From assembly GCF_029439455.1 (NCBI RefSeq), contig NZ_JAQFVG010000248.1, positions 36,477 to 100,476 of the forward strand: 64,000 nt of DNA. Direction: 5' to 3'. A model generated the notes under the pieces. It was given only the letters and a program-made list of their open reading frames with translations. It ran no database searches and was not told where the DNA came from. This DNA is from Caballeronia sp. BR00000012568055. Its GTDB lineage: Bacteria > Pseudomonadota > Gammaproteobacteria > Burkholderiales > Burkholderiaceae. Of this stretch, positions 10,213-19,766 are shown one piece after another. The position numbers were made by a program, and so were the translations under genes. The number at the start of each line of letters is the position of its first letter. Within the stretch, counting starts at the first letter, position 1.

Positions 10213-11394
10213 ATGAGCACCGTACCGGGCCTCAATTTCGCGCTGGGCGAAGATATCGACATGTTGCGCGACACGCTCGTCAACTTCGCGTCAAAGGAAA
10301 TCGCGCCGCGCGCCGGTGAAATCGATCGCACCGATCAGTTTCCGATGGACCTGTGGAAGAAGCTCGGCGATCTCGGCGTGCTCGGCATGACCGTCTCAGA
10401 AGAATATGGCGGCGCGAATCTCGGCTACACCGCGCATATGGTCGCGATGGAAGAGATTTCGCGTGCATCGGCGTCGGTCGGGTTGTCGTATGGCGCGCAT
10501 TCGAATCTGTGCGTGAACCAGATTCATCGCAATGGCACGGAGGCGCAGAAGCGCAAATATTTGCCGAAGCTCGTGTCCGGCGAACACGTCGGCGCGCTGG
10601 CGATGAGCGAGCCGAACGCGGGATCAGACGTCGTCAGCATGAAACTGCGCGCGGTCGAAAAGGGTGATCACTACGTGCTCAACGGCACCAAAATGTGGAT
10701 CACCAACGGCCCGGATTGCGACACGCTCGTGGTCTATGCGAAGACGGATATCGAAGCGGGCGCGAAGGGCATTACCGCGTTTATCGTCGAAAAAGGGATG
10801 AAGGGATTCAGCGTCGCGCAGAAGCTCGATAAGCTCGGCATGCGCGGCTCGCATACCGGCGAACTCGTGTTCGAGAACGTCGAAGTGCCGAAGGAGAATA
10901 TCCTCGGCGCGTTGAACGGCGGCACGAAGGTGCTGATGAGCGGTCTCGATTACGAACGCGCTGTGCTCGCGGGCGGGCCGACCGGCATCATGCTCGCGTG
11001 CATGGACGCGGTCGTGCCATATATCCACGATCGCAAGCAGTTTGGGCAGTCCATCGGCGAGTTTCAGTTGATCCAGGGCAAGGTCGCGGATCTTTATACG
11101 ACGCTGCAAGCGTGTCGCGCGTATCTCTTCGCCGTCGGCCGTCAGCTCGATACGCTCGGTTCCGGTCACGTGCGGCAAGTGCGCAAGGACTGCGCGGGCG
11201 TGATTCTCTACACCGCCGAAAAAGCCACGTGGATGGCGGGCGAAGCGATTCAGATTCTCGGCGGCAACGGCTATATCAACGAGTATCCGGTCGGCCGCTT
11301 GTGGCGCGATGCCAAGCTCTACGAAATCGGCGCGGGCACCAGCGAAATCCGCCGCATGCTGATCGGCCGCGAACTGTTCGCCGAAACGGCCTGA
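10213..11394 (+). CDS. liuA: Isovaleryl-CoA dehydrogenase
   Basis: A 393-residue FAD acyl-CoA dehydrogenase oxidising isovaleryl-CoA to 3-methylcrotonyl-CoA in leucine breakdown. Signatures are [21 protein letters not shown] (FAD/substrate), [31 protein letters not shown], and the C-terminal [33 protein letters not shown]. The catalytic Glu is E248 in [14 protein letters not shown]; a Glu at this place, rather than near the C terminus, is diagnostic of isovaleryl-CoA dehydrogenases. A strong GGAGGAGA ribosome site precedes the ATG. It is the first gene of the liu operon, 10 bases ahead of liuB. Confidence 0.95.
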   Translation: MSTVPGLNFALGEDIDMLRDTLVNFASKEIAPRAGEIDRTDQFPMDLWKKLGDLGVLGMTVSEEYGGANLGYTAHMVAMEEISRASASVGLSYGAHSNLCVNQIHRNGTEAQKRKYLPKLVSGEHVGALAMSEPNAGSDVVSMKLRAVEKGDHYVLNGTKMWITNGPDCDTLVVYAKTDIEAGAKGITAFIVEKGMKGFSVAQKLDKLGMRGSHTGELVFENVEVPKENILGALNGGTKVLMSGLDYERAVLAGGPTGIMLACMDAVVPYIHDRKQFGQSIGEFQLIQGKVADLYTTLQACRAYLFAVGRQLDTLGSGHVRQVRKDCAGVILYTAEKATWMAGEAIQILGGNGYINEYPVGRLWRDAKLYEIGAGTSEIRRMLIGRELFAETA

Positions 11395-11404
11395 GGACGC
11401 GTTT

Positions 11405-13012
11405 ATGCCGATCATCGAATCGAAACTGAATCCGCGCGGCGAGGAATTCCGCACCAATGCGCAGGCGCTCGAAGCGCTCGTCGCCGATCTCAAAGAGAAG
11501 GTCGCGAAGATCGCGGAAGGCGGCGGGCAGGCGGCGCGCGATCGTCATGTGTCGCGCAACAAACTGCTGCCGCGCGACCGCATCGCCCAATTGCTCGATC
11601 CGGGCACGCCGTTCCTCGAGCTCTCGCAACTCGCCGCCTACGGCATGTATAACGACGATGCGCCGGGCGCGGGCATCATCACGGGCATCGGGCGCATCGC
11701 GGGGCAAGAGTGCGTGATCGTCTGCAACGATGCCACCGTCAAGGGCGGCACGTACTATCCGGTGACCGTAAAGAAGCACTTGCGCGCACAGGAAATCGCC
11801 GAAGAAAACCGCTTGCCGTGCGTGTATCTGGTCGATTCCGGCGGCGCGAATCTGCCGAATCAGGACGATGTGTTTCCCGATCGCGAGCACTTCGGCCGCA
11901 TCTTCTACAACCAGGCGAACATGTCGGCGCAGGGCATTTCGCAGATTGCCGTGGTGATGGGTTCGTGCACGGCGGGCGGCGCGTATGTGCCTGCCATGAG
12001 CGATGAATCGATCATCGTGAAGAATCAGGGCACGATTTTTCTGGGCGGTCCGCCGCTGGTAAAAGCCGCGACCGGCGAAGAAGTCAGCGCCGAAGATCTC
12101 GGCGGTGGCGATGTGCATACACGTCTGTCCGGCGTAGTCGATCATCTCGCACAGAACGATGCGCATGCGCTGGGGATTGCGCGCAGTATCGTCGGCAATC
12201 TGAATCGCGTGAAGACGCCGCCGCTGGCGTTGAAAGAACCGTTGCCGCCGCGTTATGAGGCGCAAAGCGTCTACGGCGTGATTCCCGTCGATACACGCAA
12301 GCCCTTCGATGTACGCGAAGTGATCGCACGCATTGTCGATGATTCCGCGTTCGATGAATTCAAGGCGCGCTACGGCACCACGCTCGTGTGCGGCTTTGCG
12401 CATATCTGGGGACATCCGGTCGGCATCATCGCGAACAACGGCATCTTGTTCAGCGAGTCGGCGTTGAAGGGCGCGCATTTCATCGAACTGTGCTGTCAGC
12501 GTAAAATTCCGTTAGTTTTCCTGCAGAACATCACGGGCTTTATGGTCGGTCGCAAGTACGAGAACGAAGGCATCGCGCGTAACGGCGCGAAGATGGTGAC
12601 GGCGGTCGCGACGGCCAAGGTGCCGAAATTCACGGTCATCATCGGCGGGTCGTTCGGTGCGGGCAATTACGGCATGTGCGGACGCGCGTATTCGCCGCGT
12701 TTCCTGTGGATGTGGCCCAACGCGCGCATCTCCGTGATGGGCGGTGAACAGGCTGCGTCCGTGCTGGCAACCGTGCGTCGCGATGGCATCGAAAAGAAGG
12801 GCGGCGCGTGGTCGAAGGAAGAGGAAGAAGCCTTCAAAGCGCCGATCCGCGATCAATACGAAGTGCAGGGCCATCCGTACTATGCGAGCGCGCGCCTGTG
12901 GGACGACGGAGTGATCGATCCCGCGCAAACGCGCGACGTACTGGGCCTCGGCTTAGCCGCGACGATGAATGCGCCAATTAAAGAAACGCGCTTCGGCGTG
13001 TTCAGGATGTGA
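11405..13012 (+). CDS. liuB: Methylcrotonoyl-CoA carboxylase, carboxyltransferase (beta) subunit
   Basis: A 535-residue acyl-CoA carboxyltransferase that moves CO2 from biotin to 3-methylcrotonyl-CoA. N- and C-terminal crotonase-like halves are visible: the N half with [43 protein letters not shown] and [20 protein letters not shown]; the C half with [42 protein letters not shown] and [13 protein letters not shown]. These match MccB rather than propionyl-CoA carboxylase beta. It works with the biotin subunit encoded 4 bases downstream. Confidence 0.95.
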   Translation: MPIIESKLNPRGEEFRTNAQALEALVADLKEKVAKIAEGGGQAARDRHVSRNKLLPRDRIAQLLDPGTPFLELSQLAAYGMYNDDAPGAGIITGIGRIAGQECVIVCNDATVKGGTYYPVTVKKHLRAQEIAEENRLPCVYLVDSGGANLPNQDDVFPDREHFGRIFYNQANMSAQGISQIAVVMGSCTAGGAYVPAMSDESIIVKNQGTIFLGGPPLVKAATGEEVSAEDLGGGDVHTRLSGVVDHLAQNDAHALGIARSIVGNLNRVKTPPLALKEPLPPRYEAQSVYGVIPVDTRKPFDVREVIARIVDDSAFDEFKARYGTTLVCGFAHIWGHPVGIIANNGILFSESALKGAHFIELCCQRKIPLVFLQNITGFMVGRKYENEGIARNGAKMVTAVATAKVPKFTVIIGGSFGAGNYGMCGRAYSPRFLWMWPNARISVMGGEQAASVLATVRRDGIEKKGGAWSKEEEEAFKAPIRDQYEVQGHPYYASARLWDDGVIDPAQTRDVLGLGLAATMNAPIKETRFGVFRM

Positions 13013-13016
13013 TGCG

Positions 13017-15005
13017 ATGTTCAGCAAAATACTCATAGCGAATCGCGGGGAAATCGCGTGCCGTGTGGCGGCGACGGCGAAGCGTCTGAATATCGGCAGC
13101 GTGGCGGTGTATTCGGATGCGGATGCCAAAGCCAAGCACGTCGATGTGTGTGATGAAGCGGTGCACGTGGGCGGTTCCGCTGCATCGGAAAGTTATTTGC
13201 GCTACGAGCGCATCGTGGAAGCGGCGAAAAAGACCGGCGCGCAGGCCATTCATCCGGGCTACGGATTTCTTTCGGAAAACGAAGCATTCGCGGACGCGTG
13301 CGAAAAAGCGGGGCTCGTGTTTATCGGACCGCCCGTCGAAGCGATTCGCGCGATGGGTTCCAAAGCCGCAGCGAAAGCGTTGATGCAGTCGGCGTCCGTG
13401 CCGCTGGTGCCGGGTTATCACGGTGACGATCAGGACGCCGAGTTGTTGCAGCGCGAGGCGGATCAGATCGGTTATCCGGTGCTGCTGAAGGCGAGCGCGG
13501 GCGGCGGCGGCAAGGGCATGCGCGTGGTCGAAAAGAGCGAGGATTTTGCGGCGGCGCTGGCATCGTGCAAGCGCGAGGCGGCGTCGAGCTTCGGTAATGA
13601 TCGCGTGTTGATCGAAAAGTATTTGCTGCGGCCGCGTCACGTGGAAGTGCAGGTTTTCGCGGATCAGCACGGTAACGCCGTCTATCTTTTCGATCGCGAT
13701 TGTTCCGTGCAGCGTCGCCATCAAAAGGTGCTGGAAGAAGCGCCCGCGCCCGGTTTGCACGATGAAACCCGTCGCGCGATGGGCGAAGCCGCAGTCGCCG
13801 CTGCGCGCGCGGTGAATTACGTCGGCGCGGGCACGGTCGAGTTCATCCTGACGCAGGACGGCCAGTTCTACTTCATGGAGATGAACACGCGCCTGCAAGT
13901 GGAGCATCCGGTCACCGAAATGATCACGCGGCTCGATCTTGTCGAGTGGCAATTGCGCGTAGCGGCGGGCGAACCCCTGCCCTTGACGCAAGCGCAATTG
14001 AAAGTCGATGGCCACGCGATCGAAGCGCGCATCTACGCTGAAAATCCGTCGCGCGGATTCTTGCCATCGACGGGCACGCTCAAGCATTTGCGCATGCCGC
14101 ACGCGGTGGAATTCACCATCGACGGCGATGTACGCGTGGACAGCGGCGTGCGTCAGGGCGATGCCATCACCCCGTTTTACGATCCGATGATCGCCAAGCT
14201 GATCGTGCATGGCCGCGATCGTCAGGACGCGCTGGCACGCATGGCGCGTGCGCTGGCGGAATGCGAAATCGTCGGACTCCATACTAATGTGGAGTTTCTG
14301 CAACGCATCGTGAAAAGCGAGCCGTTTTCTACGGGCGATCTGGATACGGGCTTGATCGAACGGCATCGCGATACGCTGTTCGCGCCGTCATCGGTATCGC
14401 GGAAAAAGGCGCTTGCTTTGGCGAGTGCCGCGCTGCTCACGCGCGAAGGCGGCGAGGCGCACGGCCATTCACCGTGGGATGCGCTCTCGCACTGGCGCAT
14501 GGCGGGCGGCTATAGCCAGGACCTGAACTGGCGCGCAATCGATACAGACGAAACGCTGAAAGCCGTATTCACCAAGGATTCCGAAAGACGTCTGCAACTG
14601 AATGGCGACAGCGCGCGCTTCGGGTGGTCGCATAGCGGCGAGACATCGTTCACGGTGCAACTGGACGACGCGCTCATCAAAGGCCACGTCTTCACGGATG
14701 GCGACACCTTCCACGTCTTCTACGAAGGCGCGGCGTTCGCGTTCGAATGGCAGAACCTGATGGCGCACGCAGGCGACACCGAACACGAAGGCCGCCTTAC
14801 CGCACCGATGCCCGGCAAGGTCGTCGCCGTGCTGGTGGAAGCAGGCGCAACCGTCGATAAAGGCGCGCCGCTGATGGTGATGGAAGCGATGAAGATGGAG
14901 CACACGATCGTGGCTCCATCGGCGGGAAAGATTGGGGAGATTCTGTTCGGCGTAGGCGATCAGGTCGCCGATGGCGCGCAGTTGCTGGTACTCGAAGCCG
15001 CTTAA
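13017..15005 (+). CDS. liuD: Methylcrotonoyl-CoA carboxylase, biotin-containing (alpha) subunit
   Basis: A 662-residue biotin-dependent carboxylase subunit. The order is a biotin carboxylase domain (FSKILIANRGEIACRV, ATP-grasp loop KASAGGGGKGM, MEMNTRLQVEHPVTE), a connecting domain, and a C-terminal biotinyl domain in which K626 of VMEAMKMEH is the biotin attachment site. I use ATG 13017 (MFSKIL) rather than the longer frame from 12969, because it follows the liuB stop by 4 bases and matches the family start. An enoyl-CoA hydratase gene often lies between the two subunits in this operon; here it is absent. The stop overlaps that of the convergent OmpA lipoprotein gene. Confidence 0.95.
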   Translation: MFSKILIANRGEIACRVAATAKRLNIGSVAVYSDADAKAKHVDVCDEAVHVGGSAASESYLRYERIVEAAKKTGAQAIHPGYGFLSENEAFADACEKAGLVFIGPPVEAIRAMGSKAAAKALMQSASVPLVPGYHGDDQDAELLQREADQIGYPVLLKASAGGGGKGMRVVEKSEDFAAALASCKREAASSFGNDRVLIEKYLLRPRHVEVQVFADQHGNAVYLFDRDCSVQRRHQKVLEEAPAPGLHDETRRAMGEAAVAAARAVNYVGAGTVEFILTQDGQFYFMEMNTRLQVEHPVTEMITRLDLVEWQLRVAAGEPLPLTQAQLKVDGHAIEARIYAENPSRGFLPSTGTLKHLRMPHAVEFTIDGDVRVDSGVRQGDAITPFYDPMIAKLIVHGRDRQDALARMARALAECEIVGLHTNVEFLQRIVKSEPFSTGDLDTGLIERHRDTLFAPSSVSRKKALALASAALLTREGGEAHGHSPWDALSHWRMAGGYSQDLNWRAIDTDETLKAVFTKDSERRLQLNGDSARFGWSHSGETSFTVQLDDALIKGHVFTDGDTFHVFYEGAAFAFEWQNLMAHAGDTEHEGRLTAPMPGKVVAVLVEAGATVDKGAPLMVMEAMKMEHTIVAPSAGKIGEILFGVGDQVADGAQLLVLEAA

Positions 15006-15541
15006 TTCTTTTTAGCCTTTTTGGGTGTACCGAGCAGCGTATCCTCGCTCTCGGTACGCACCAGAATTTCCACCCGCCGATTCGATGCACGGCCCTGCGG
15101 CGTATCGTTATTCGCGATGGGCCGCAGGTAAGCCACGCCCTTCGTCGTGATGCGCTCAGCGGGCACGCCGCGCGCAATCAGCGCCTTCGCCACCGACTCC
15201 GCCCGCGCACGCGACAACTCCATGTTGTACGACAGCGTGCCGTCGTTGTCCGTGTGGCCTTCGATCAGAATCGGCTTCATGCTGCGTTTGAGCACGTCGG
15301 CGGCGCGGTCGAGCATGGGCAGGCTGTCGCGGCGCACGTTGGCGTCGTCGGTATCGAATAAAGGCGCGTCGGGCAGGCGCATTTCCACGCCGCCTCTCAC
15401 CTGAATCATGGTGATGCCGGCCTGCGCGTTCAACTGCTCTTCCTTCGATCGATTCAAACCCGACGAACATCCCGTGACCAGTGTGACGAGTGTCATCGAG
15501 GCACTCATCGCCACTACCTTCTCCATTGCTTTCGACGTCAT
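15002..15541 (-). CDS. OmpA-family outer-membrane lipoprotein
   Basis: A 179-residue protein with a lipoprotein signal peptide ending VTG-C24 and a C-terminal OmpA/Pal peptidoglycan-binding domain. The domain shows FDTDDANVRRDSLPMLDRAA, ILIEGHTDNDGTLSYNMELS, the LSRARAESVAKAL helix and ASNRRVEI; the Asp and Arg that contact diaminopimelate are present. It likely tethers the outer membrane to the cell wall. AGGGA precedes the ATG by about 8 bases. It is convergent with liuD (4-base overlap) and divergent from the AI-2E permease gene. Confidence 0.88.
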   Translation of the reverse strand: MTSKAMEKVVAMSASMTLVTLVTGCSSGLNRSKEEQLNAQAGITMIQVRGGVEMRLPDAPLFDTDDANVRRDSLPMLDRAADVLKRSMKPILIEGHTDNDGTLSYNMELSRARAESVAKALIARGVPAERITTKGVAYLRPIANNDTPQGRASNRRVEILVRTESEDTLLGTPKKAKKN

Positions 15542-15721
15542 GCTGCATTTCCCTGCTGAAGTGCTGAGCCACGATTATAGGGAGCGCGAAGCGAAGCGAT
15601 GTAAAGAACATTGCCTGACCGCCGGCACACGACTTGGAATGATTCGTGCACGCTTACAATGCAGGCGGCTATACAACGCGCTTACACGTACAGCTTTCCC
15701 TTTTCTTTCGATACTCACTCT

Positions 15722-16813
15722 ATGCCGATTCACTCGCGCAACGAAACATCCACCGATCCGAACGATCGCAAGCACCGGCTGCAACGCGTGGCGTCCGCAT
15801 CGCTGTATGCGGTGTTGATGCTGGTCGCGCTCTATACCGCGCGCACGTTCATTCCTGCCGTGGTGTGGGCCGTCGTGATCGCGATTGCATTGTGGCCGGC
15901 GTTTCGCTGGCTCGAACGGCGTCCGTTCTTTCACACGCGCAATACGCTGCTCGCGTTTCTGCTGACCGCCGCGTTGGCCTTGTTGTTCGTGGTGCCGTTC
16001 GCGGTGGGCGCGGCGCAGACCATCAGCGAGGCGCACGACATGATTCGCTGGTTCCACGGCGTGCTCGAAAACGGCGTGCCGGTGCCCTCGTTCATCGATC
16101 AGTTGCCGATGGGCTCGCAGCAGATCGCGCATTGGTGGCAGGACAATCTGGCCAAGCCGCTGGAGTCGTCGCCAGCGGTGAAGAATCTGCACAGCGCGAC
16201 TGTGGTCGCCATGACGCGGCATTTCGGTGGCCGCGTGGTGCATGGCTTCATCATCTTCGGCTTTATGCTGATGACGCTGTTCTTTATGTTTCAGGCCGGT
16301 TCGAAGCTCGGCGCGCAATTGCTGGCGGGATCGCAGCGTGCGTTCGGCTCGGACGGCGCGGCGCTGGTGCGGCGCATGGCGGATTCGGTGCGCAGCACGG
16401 TGGTCGGGCTGGTGGTGGTCGGATTGGGCGAGGGCGCGTTGCTCGGTATCGCGTATGCGGTGACGGGCGTGCCGCACGCCACGCTGCTCGGCATGCTCAC
16501 CGCCGTTGCCGCGATGCTGCCGTTCTGCGCGCCGATCGTCTTTCTCGGCTCGGCGCTGTGGCTGGCTGCGCAAGGCTCGATGATCGCGGCAGCGTGCGTG
16601 GCCGTGTTCGGCCTGATCGTCGTGTTCGTGTCGGAGCACTTCGTGCGGCCGGTGCTGATCGGCGGCTCGACGCGTCTGCCGTTTCTGCTGGTGCTGTTCG
16701 GGATTCTCGGCGGCGCGGAGACGTTCGGGCTGATCGGCTTGTTTATCGGCCCGGCGCTGATGACGGTGCTGGTCGTGCTGTGGACCGACTGGGTGCGGAC
16801 CAGCCGCAACTGA
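15722..16813 (+). CDS. AI-2E family (PerM/UPF0118) membrane transporter
   Basis: A 363-residue inner-membrane protein of the AI-2E exporter superfamily. After a hydrophilic start (MPIHSRNETSTDPNDRK) come helices such as VLMLVALYTARTFIPAVVWAVVIAIALWPAF and LLAFLLTAALALLFVVPF. A soluble segment with HDMIRWFHGVLENG follows, and the C-terminal block GLVVVGLGEGALLGIAYAVTGVPHATLLG leads to FVRPVLIGGSTRLPFLLVLFGILGG. The frame runs upstream to 15611 but the hydrophilic ATG at 15722 fits the family. The substrate is unproven; members have been linked to AI-2 export and to sodium/proton exchange. Confidence 0.85.
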   Translation: MPIHSRNETSTDPNDRKHRLQRVASASLYAVLMLVALYTARTFIPAVVWAVVIAIALWPAFRWLERRPFFHTRNTLLAFLLTAALALLFVVPFAVGAAQTISEAHDMIRWFHGVLENGVPVPSFIDQLPMGSQQIAHWWQDNLAKPLESSPAVKNLHSATVVAMTRHFGGRVVHGFIIFGFMLMTLFFMFQAGSKLGAQLLAGSQRAFGSDGAALVRRMADSVRSTVVGLVVVGLGEGALLGIAYAVTGVPHATLLGMLTAVAAMLPFCAPIVFLGSALWLAAQGSMIAAACVAVFGLIVVFVSEHFVRPVLIGGSTRLPFLLVLFGILGGAETFGLIGLFIGPALMTVLVVLWTDWVRTSRN

Positions 16814-16820
16814 AAGCGGG

Positions 16821-17129
16821 TTAGCCGCGTTCCTGCACGCAGACCCACGGCGATGTGACGACCGCCCACAGTTCGGGATCGCGCGCGGCGAGGTCGGTGG
16901 CGGTTTCGGCCTGCATGCGTTCGATCAGACCGCCCGACAGCCATTGCGAGACTTGCTGCGTGTCGTCATTGGCGACGGCTTCGGCAACGCTCACGAGGTC
17001 GAGATCGCCCTTGACCCAAATCAGCTTGCCCTGAGCGAAAAATCGTTCGAGTTCCGACCAGCCTATCTGGGCGGTCTCGCCGAGCAATTTGGCGTAAAGC
17101 GGGCTGGGATTCGAAGCGGCGTCGGTCAT
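16821..17129 (-). CDS. DUF2288 family protein
   Basis: A 102-residue soluble protein matching DUF2288: PLYAKLLGETAQIGWSELERFFAQGKLIWV, then LDLVSVAEAVANDDTQQVSQWLSGG and TDLAARDPELWAVVTSPWVCVQE. No catalytic residues are evident and the function is unknown. It converges with the AI-2E permease gene, 7 bases apart, and stands alone. Confidence 0.8.
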   Translation of the reverse strand: MTDAASNPSPLYAKLLGETAQIGWSELERFFAQGKLIWVKGDLDLVSVAEAVANDDTQQVSQWLSGGLIERMQAETATDLAARDPELWAVVTSPWVCVQERG

Positions 17130-17146
17130 GGCGAGATAAAAGGCAA

Positions 17147-17183
17147 AAAGCGTCCGACACTATAGCGTAGTGCCGGACGCTTT
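17147..17183. terminator. Long hairpin terminator downstream of pcaHG
   Basis: AAAGCGTCCG and CACTA pair with TAGTG and CGGACGCTTT, with single mismatched bases between the two stem parts. T runs follow on both strands. On the minus strand it ends the pcaHG transcript. Confidence 0.85.
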
Positions 17184-17198
17184 CTTTTTTACATGCAA

Positions 17199-17789
17199 TC
17201 AGAGATCGAAGAACACCGTCTCGTTCGGTCCGCGCAGATGCATGTCGAATCGATAGATCGTGCCGTTCGATCCTGTTTCGCGCTTCGCGATCAGCGTATG
17301 GCGGCGCTCGGCCGGCACGCTTTGCAGCACGGCGTCCTTCGCGTTCGCGGCGGCTTCATCGTCGAAATAGATGCGGGTGTAGCTGTGCAGCAGCATGCCG
17401 CGCATCAGCAGAATCACATCGATGTGCGGCGCGGCGTCGTCGGCGGTGGCGCCGGGTTTGATCGTATCGACGATATAGCGCAGCTTCGGGTCCGTGCCCG
17501 TGCCTACGCGCGCAAAACCGCGAAAGCCCGACTCGCGCGCTTCTTGCGCCGTCTGCACGTAGCGGCCATTCGAATCCGCCTGCGCGACTTCGATCAGCGC
17601 GTCGCCGATCGGCTTGCCTTCCGCGTCGTACACGTTGCCAACGATGGCGATATGCTCGCCCGGCACTTCGCGATCCGCCGCCGATGCCGTGAACAGGCTC
17701 TTCAGATCGAAGTTGTATTGCTCCGGCACGAGGCCGTAGGCGAAGTACGGTCCGACCGTTTGCGACGGGGTTTGTTTGTATTGAGTCAT
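17199..17789 (-). CDS. pcaG: Protocatechuate 3,4-dioxygenase, alpha subunit
   Basis: A 196-residue alpha subunit of the intradiol ring-cleavage dioxygenase, which opens protocatechuate to 3-carboxy-cis,cis-muconate. TPSQTVGPYFAYGLVPEQYN at the N terminus, VYDAEGKPIGDALIEVAQAD and GFRGFARVGT are typical. The iron ligands are in the partner PcaH, as expected. The start at 17789 gives the family length; a longer open frame upstream is an overlap with pcaH in another frame. pcaH lies 5 bases upstream, so the two subunits are co-translated. Confidence 0.95.
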   Translation of the reverse strand: MTQYKQTPSQTVGPYFAYGLVPEQYNFDLKSLFTASAADREVPGEHIAIVGNVYDAEGKPIGDALIEVAQADSNGRYVQTAQEARESGFRGFARVGTGTDPKLRYIVDTIKPGATADDAAPHIDVILLMRGMLLHSYTRIYFDDEAAANAKDAVLQSVPAERRHTLIAKRETGSNGTIYRFDMHLRGPNETVFFDL

Positions 17790-17794
17790 GTCGA

Positions 17795-18496
17795 TCACTC
17801 CGTCGGCGTCTGGTCGGGACCGCGCAGCACGATATCGAATTCGTAGCCGAGCGCGTAGTTTTCCTGCGTCGTATCGATCGAGAACTTGGAGACGAGACGC
17901 TGGCGCGCCTGTTCGGGAATGCCCTGATAGATCGGATCGAGGTCGAGCAGCGGATCGCCGGGGAAGTACATCTGCGTCACCAGACGCGAGCCGAAGTAAT
18001 CGCCGAACAGCGAGAAGTGGATGTGATTCGGACGCCACGCGTTGGTGTGATTGCCCCACGGATACGCGCCCGGCTTGATCGTCATGAAGCGATAACGGCC
18101 TTCGTCGTCGGTCAGGCAGCGGCCCGCGCCGAGGAAGTTCGGGTCCAGCGGCGCGTCGTGCTGATCGGCCTTGTGGACGTATCGGCCAGCGGCGTTCGCC
18201 TGCCACACTTCGACCAGCGTGTTGCGCACCGGGCGGCCGCCTTCGTCGAGCACGCGTCCCGTCACGATGATGCGCTCGCCCAGCGGCTCGCCGTTCTTCG
18301 CGGCATTGCGCGTCAGATCGTTGTCGAGTACGCCGAGATCCTCCGCGCCGTAGACCGGCACGCGGCGATTCTTGAGGTTTTCCTTCAGCGGGATCAGCGG
18401 CAGGCCAGGACTGCGCAGCACCGACGAACGGTAGCCCGGCGACAGATACGGCGGATGCGATTCCCAATCACGCGGCGTGAGGATGGGCGAAGTCAT
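17795..18496 (-). CDS. pcaH: Protocatechuate 3,4-dioxygenase, beta subunit
   Basis: A 233-residue catalytic subunit. All four non-haem Fe(III) ligands are present at the spacing known for the Pseudomonas enzyme: Y106 (GRYVHK), Y145 (GAYPWGN), H158 and H160 (PNHIHFS). The N-terminal PPYLSPGYRSSVLRSP segment is characteristic. With PcaG it feeds the beta-ketoadipate pathway, but no pcaB, pcaC or pcaD gene is adjacent in this window. It is divergent from a LysR gene that is probably pcaQ, across a 117-base promoter region. Confidence 0.96.
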   Translation of the reverse strand: MTSPILTPRDWESHPPYLSPGYRSSVLRSPGLPLIPLKENLKNRRVPVYGAEDLGVLDNDLTRNAAKNGEPLGERIIVTGRVLDEGGRPVRNTLVEVWQANAAGRYVHKADQHDAPLDPNFLGAGRCLTDDEGRYRFMTIKPGAYPWGNHTNAWRPNHIHFSLFGDYFGSRLVTQMYFPGDPLLDLDPIYQGIPEQARQRLVSKFSIDTTQENYALGYEFDIVLRGPDQTPTE

Positions 18497-18568
18497 ATCG
18501 ACTGTCTCCTGATGTTTTATGGGGTTGATTTGGGATGTTTCTGATGGCTACTTTATATAAGGCCCGAA

Positions 18569-18605
18569 GTTATGGAAAATGATGTTTCGTGCGACTTTGC
18601 ATAAC
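18569..18605. promoter_or_regulatory. Possible PcaQ-site region between pcaH and pcaQ
   Basis: GTTATG (18569-18574) and CATAAC (18600-18605) form a 6-base inverted repeat about 25 bases apart in the divergent promoter region. Known PcaQ sites in rhizobia use ATAAC-type arms, but the spacing there is shorter, so this is only a candidate. Confidence 0.25.
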
Positions 18606-18613
18606 GAACGCTC

Positions 18614-19552
18614 ATGGATACCGACTTCACCAATACGCGCGTCAAGTTTCGACATCTCCAGTGTTTTCTGGCGGTTACGCAACTCGGCAGCGTGCAGCGC
18701 GCCGCCGATAGTCTTTCCATCACGCAGCCCGCCGTTTCCAAAACAATCGGCGAGCTCGAATCCATTCTAGGCGTGCGTTTGTTCGAACGCGGACGGCGCG
18801 GCGCGGTGCCGACGCGCGAAGGCCGATTGTTCGCGCCGCATGCGAGCGCGTGCGTGGCGTCGCTGCGCGAGGGCGTCGATATGTTGCTGCGCGAGCGTGG
18901 CGAGGTGCCGGGATCGCTGTCGATCGGCGTGTTGCCGACGGTCGCGACCGTGTTGCTGCCGCCTGCGTTGGCCGCGTTCAGGCAGCAATGGCCGGCGGTA
19001 TCGCTGAGCGTGTGGACGGATTCGAATGCGCAGCTGCTTGAAAAGCTGAAGAGCGGCGATGTCGATCTGGTGGTCGGGCGCTTGTCGGAACCGGAAGCGA
19101 TGCACGAGCTGTCGTTCGAGCAGATTTATCGCGAGCCGCTGGCGGTTGTCGTGCGGCGCGAGCATCCGCTGACCTTCGAGACGCCGCTGACGCCCGCGTT
19201 GCTGGCGCGCTTTCCTGTCGTGGTGCCGCCGTTCGGCACGCTGATCCGGCAATCGGCGGAAAGCGTGCTGACCGCGTTCGGCGCGCATGCGCTGACGGCA
19301 TTGATCGAAACGCTGTCGGTATCGCTCGGGCGCGCGCTGGCGCTGAAGAACGATGCCGTGTGGTTCGTGCCTGCGGGCGCGGTGGAACACGACATCGCGC
19401 TGGACTTGCTCACTGCGTTGCCGATGCCCTTCGCCGGCACCGATGAACCCATCGGTTTGATGCGCCGCAACGACGCCGCGCGCACGCCGGTAGAAGAAAC
19501 GCTCGTCGATGCCTTCCGCGAAGCGGGCCGAGCGCGCGTCGCGAGCAAATGA
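18614..19552 (+). CDS. pcaQ: LysR-family activator of pcaHG
   Basis: A 312-residue LysR regulator. The helix-turn-helix is RHLQCFLAVTQLGSVQRAADSLSITQPAVSKTIGELESILGVRLFERG, and the GRRGAVPTREG wing after it is typical of the PcaQ/GbpR branch. A full effector domain follows. Its position, head-to-head with pcaH, fits PcaQ, which in characterised systems activates pca genes in response to beta-carboxymuconate pathway intermediates. The name rests on context plus this N-terminal sequence. Confidence 0.85.
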   Translation: MDTDFTNTRVKFRHLQCFLAVTQLGSVQRAADSLSITQPAVSKTIGELESILGVRLFERGRRGAVPTREGRLFAPHASACVASLREGVDMLLRERGEVPGSLSIGVLPTVATVLLPPALAAFRQQWPAVSLSVWTDSNAQLLEKLKSGDVDLVVGRLSEPEAMHELSFEQIYREPLAVVVRREHPLTFETPLTPALLARFPVVVPPFGTLIRQSAESVLTAFGAHALTALIETLSVSLGRALALKNDAVWFVPAGAVEHDIALDLLTALPMPFAGTDEPIGLMRRNDAARTPVEETLVDAFREAGRARVASK

Positions 19553-19766
19553 CCGATGCGTGATCACGGCTCGTAACTTGCTGAGGGAGTATTTACTGCG
19601 CACAATTTTCGCGAAAGAAATACTATGACGATAGGCGGCAACACCACCACCGAGATGCAACGATCGCACGCGGCGAAGGTCTGATGCGACATTGCTCACG
19701 GTTCCGAATGTCGCCTGATGGTCCACTGAAGTTCCACGGAAGCCTAAAGCCGAGCCCGCTTGCAAG

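Noticed and set aside
17199-18467. 422-codon frame reading through pcaH into pcaG
   Set aside because: Only the last 196 codons are PcaG. The upstream part overlaps pcaH out of frame and looks like nonsense.
18497-18613. A definite PcaQ operator
   Set aside because: Only a widely spaced 6-base inverted repeat is visible, unlike the shorter spacing in known sites, so it is listed as a weak candidate only.
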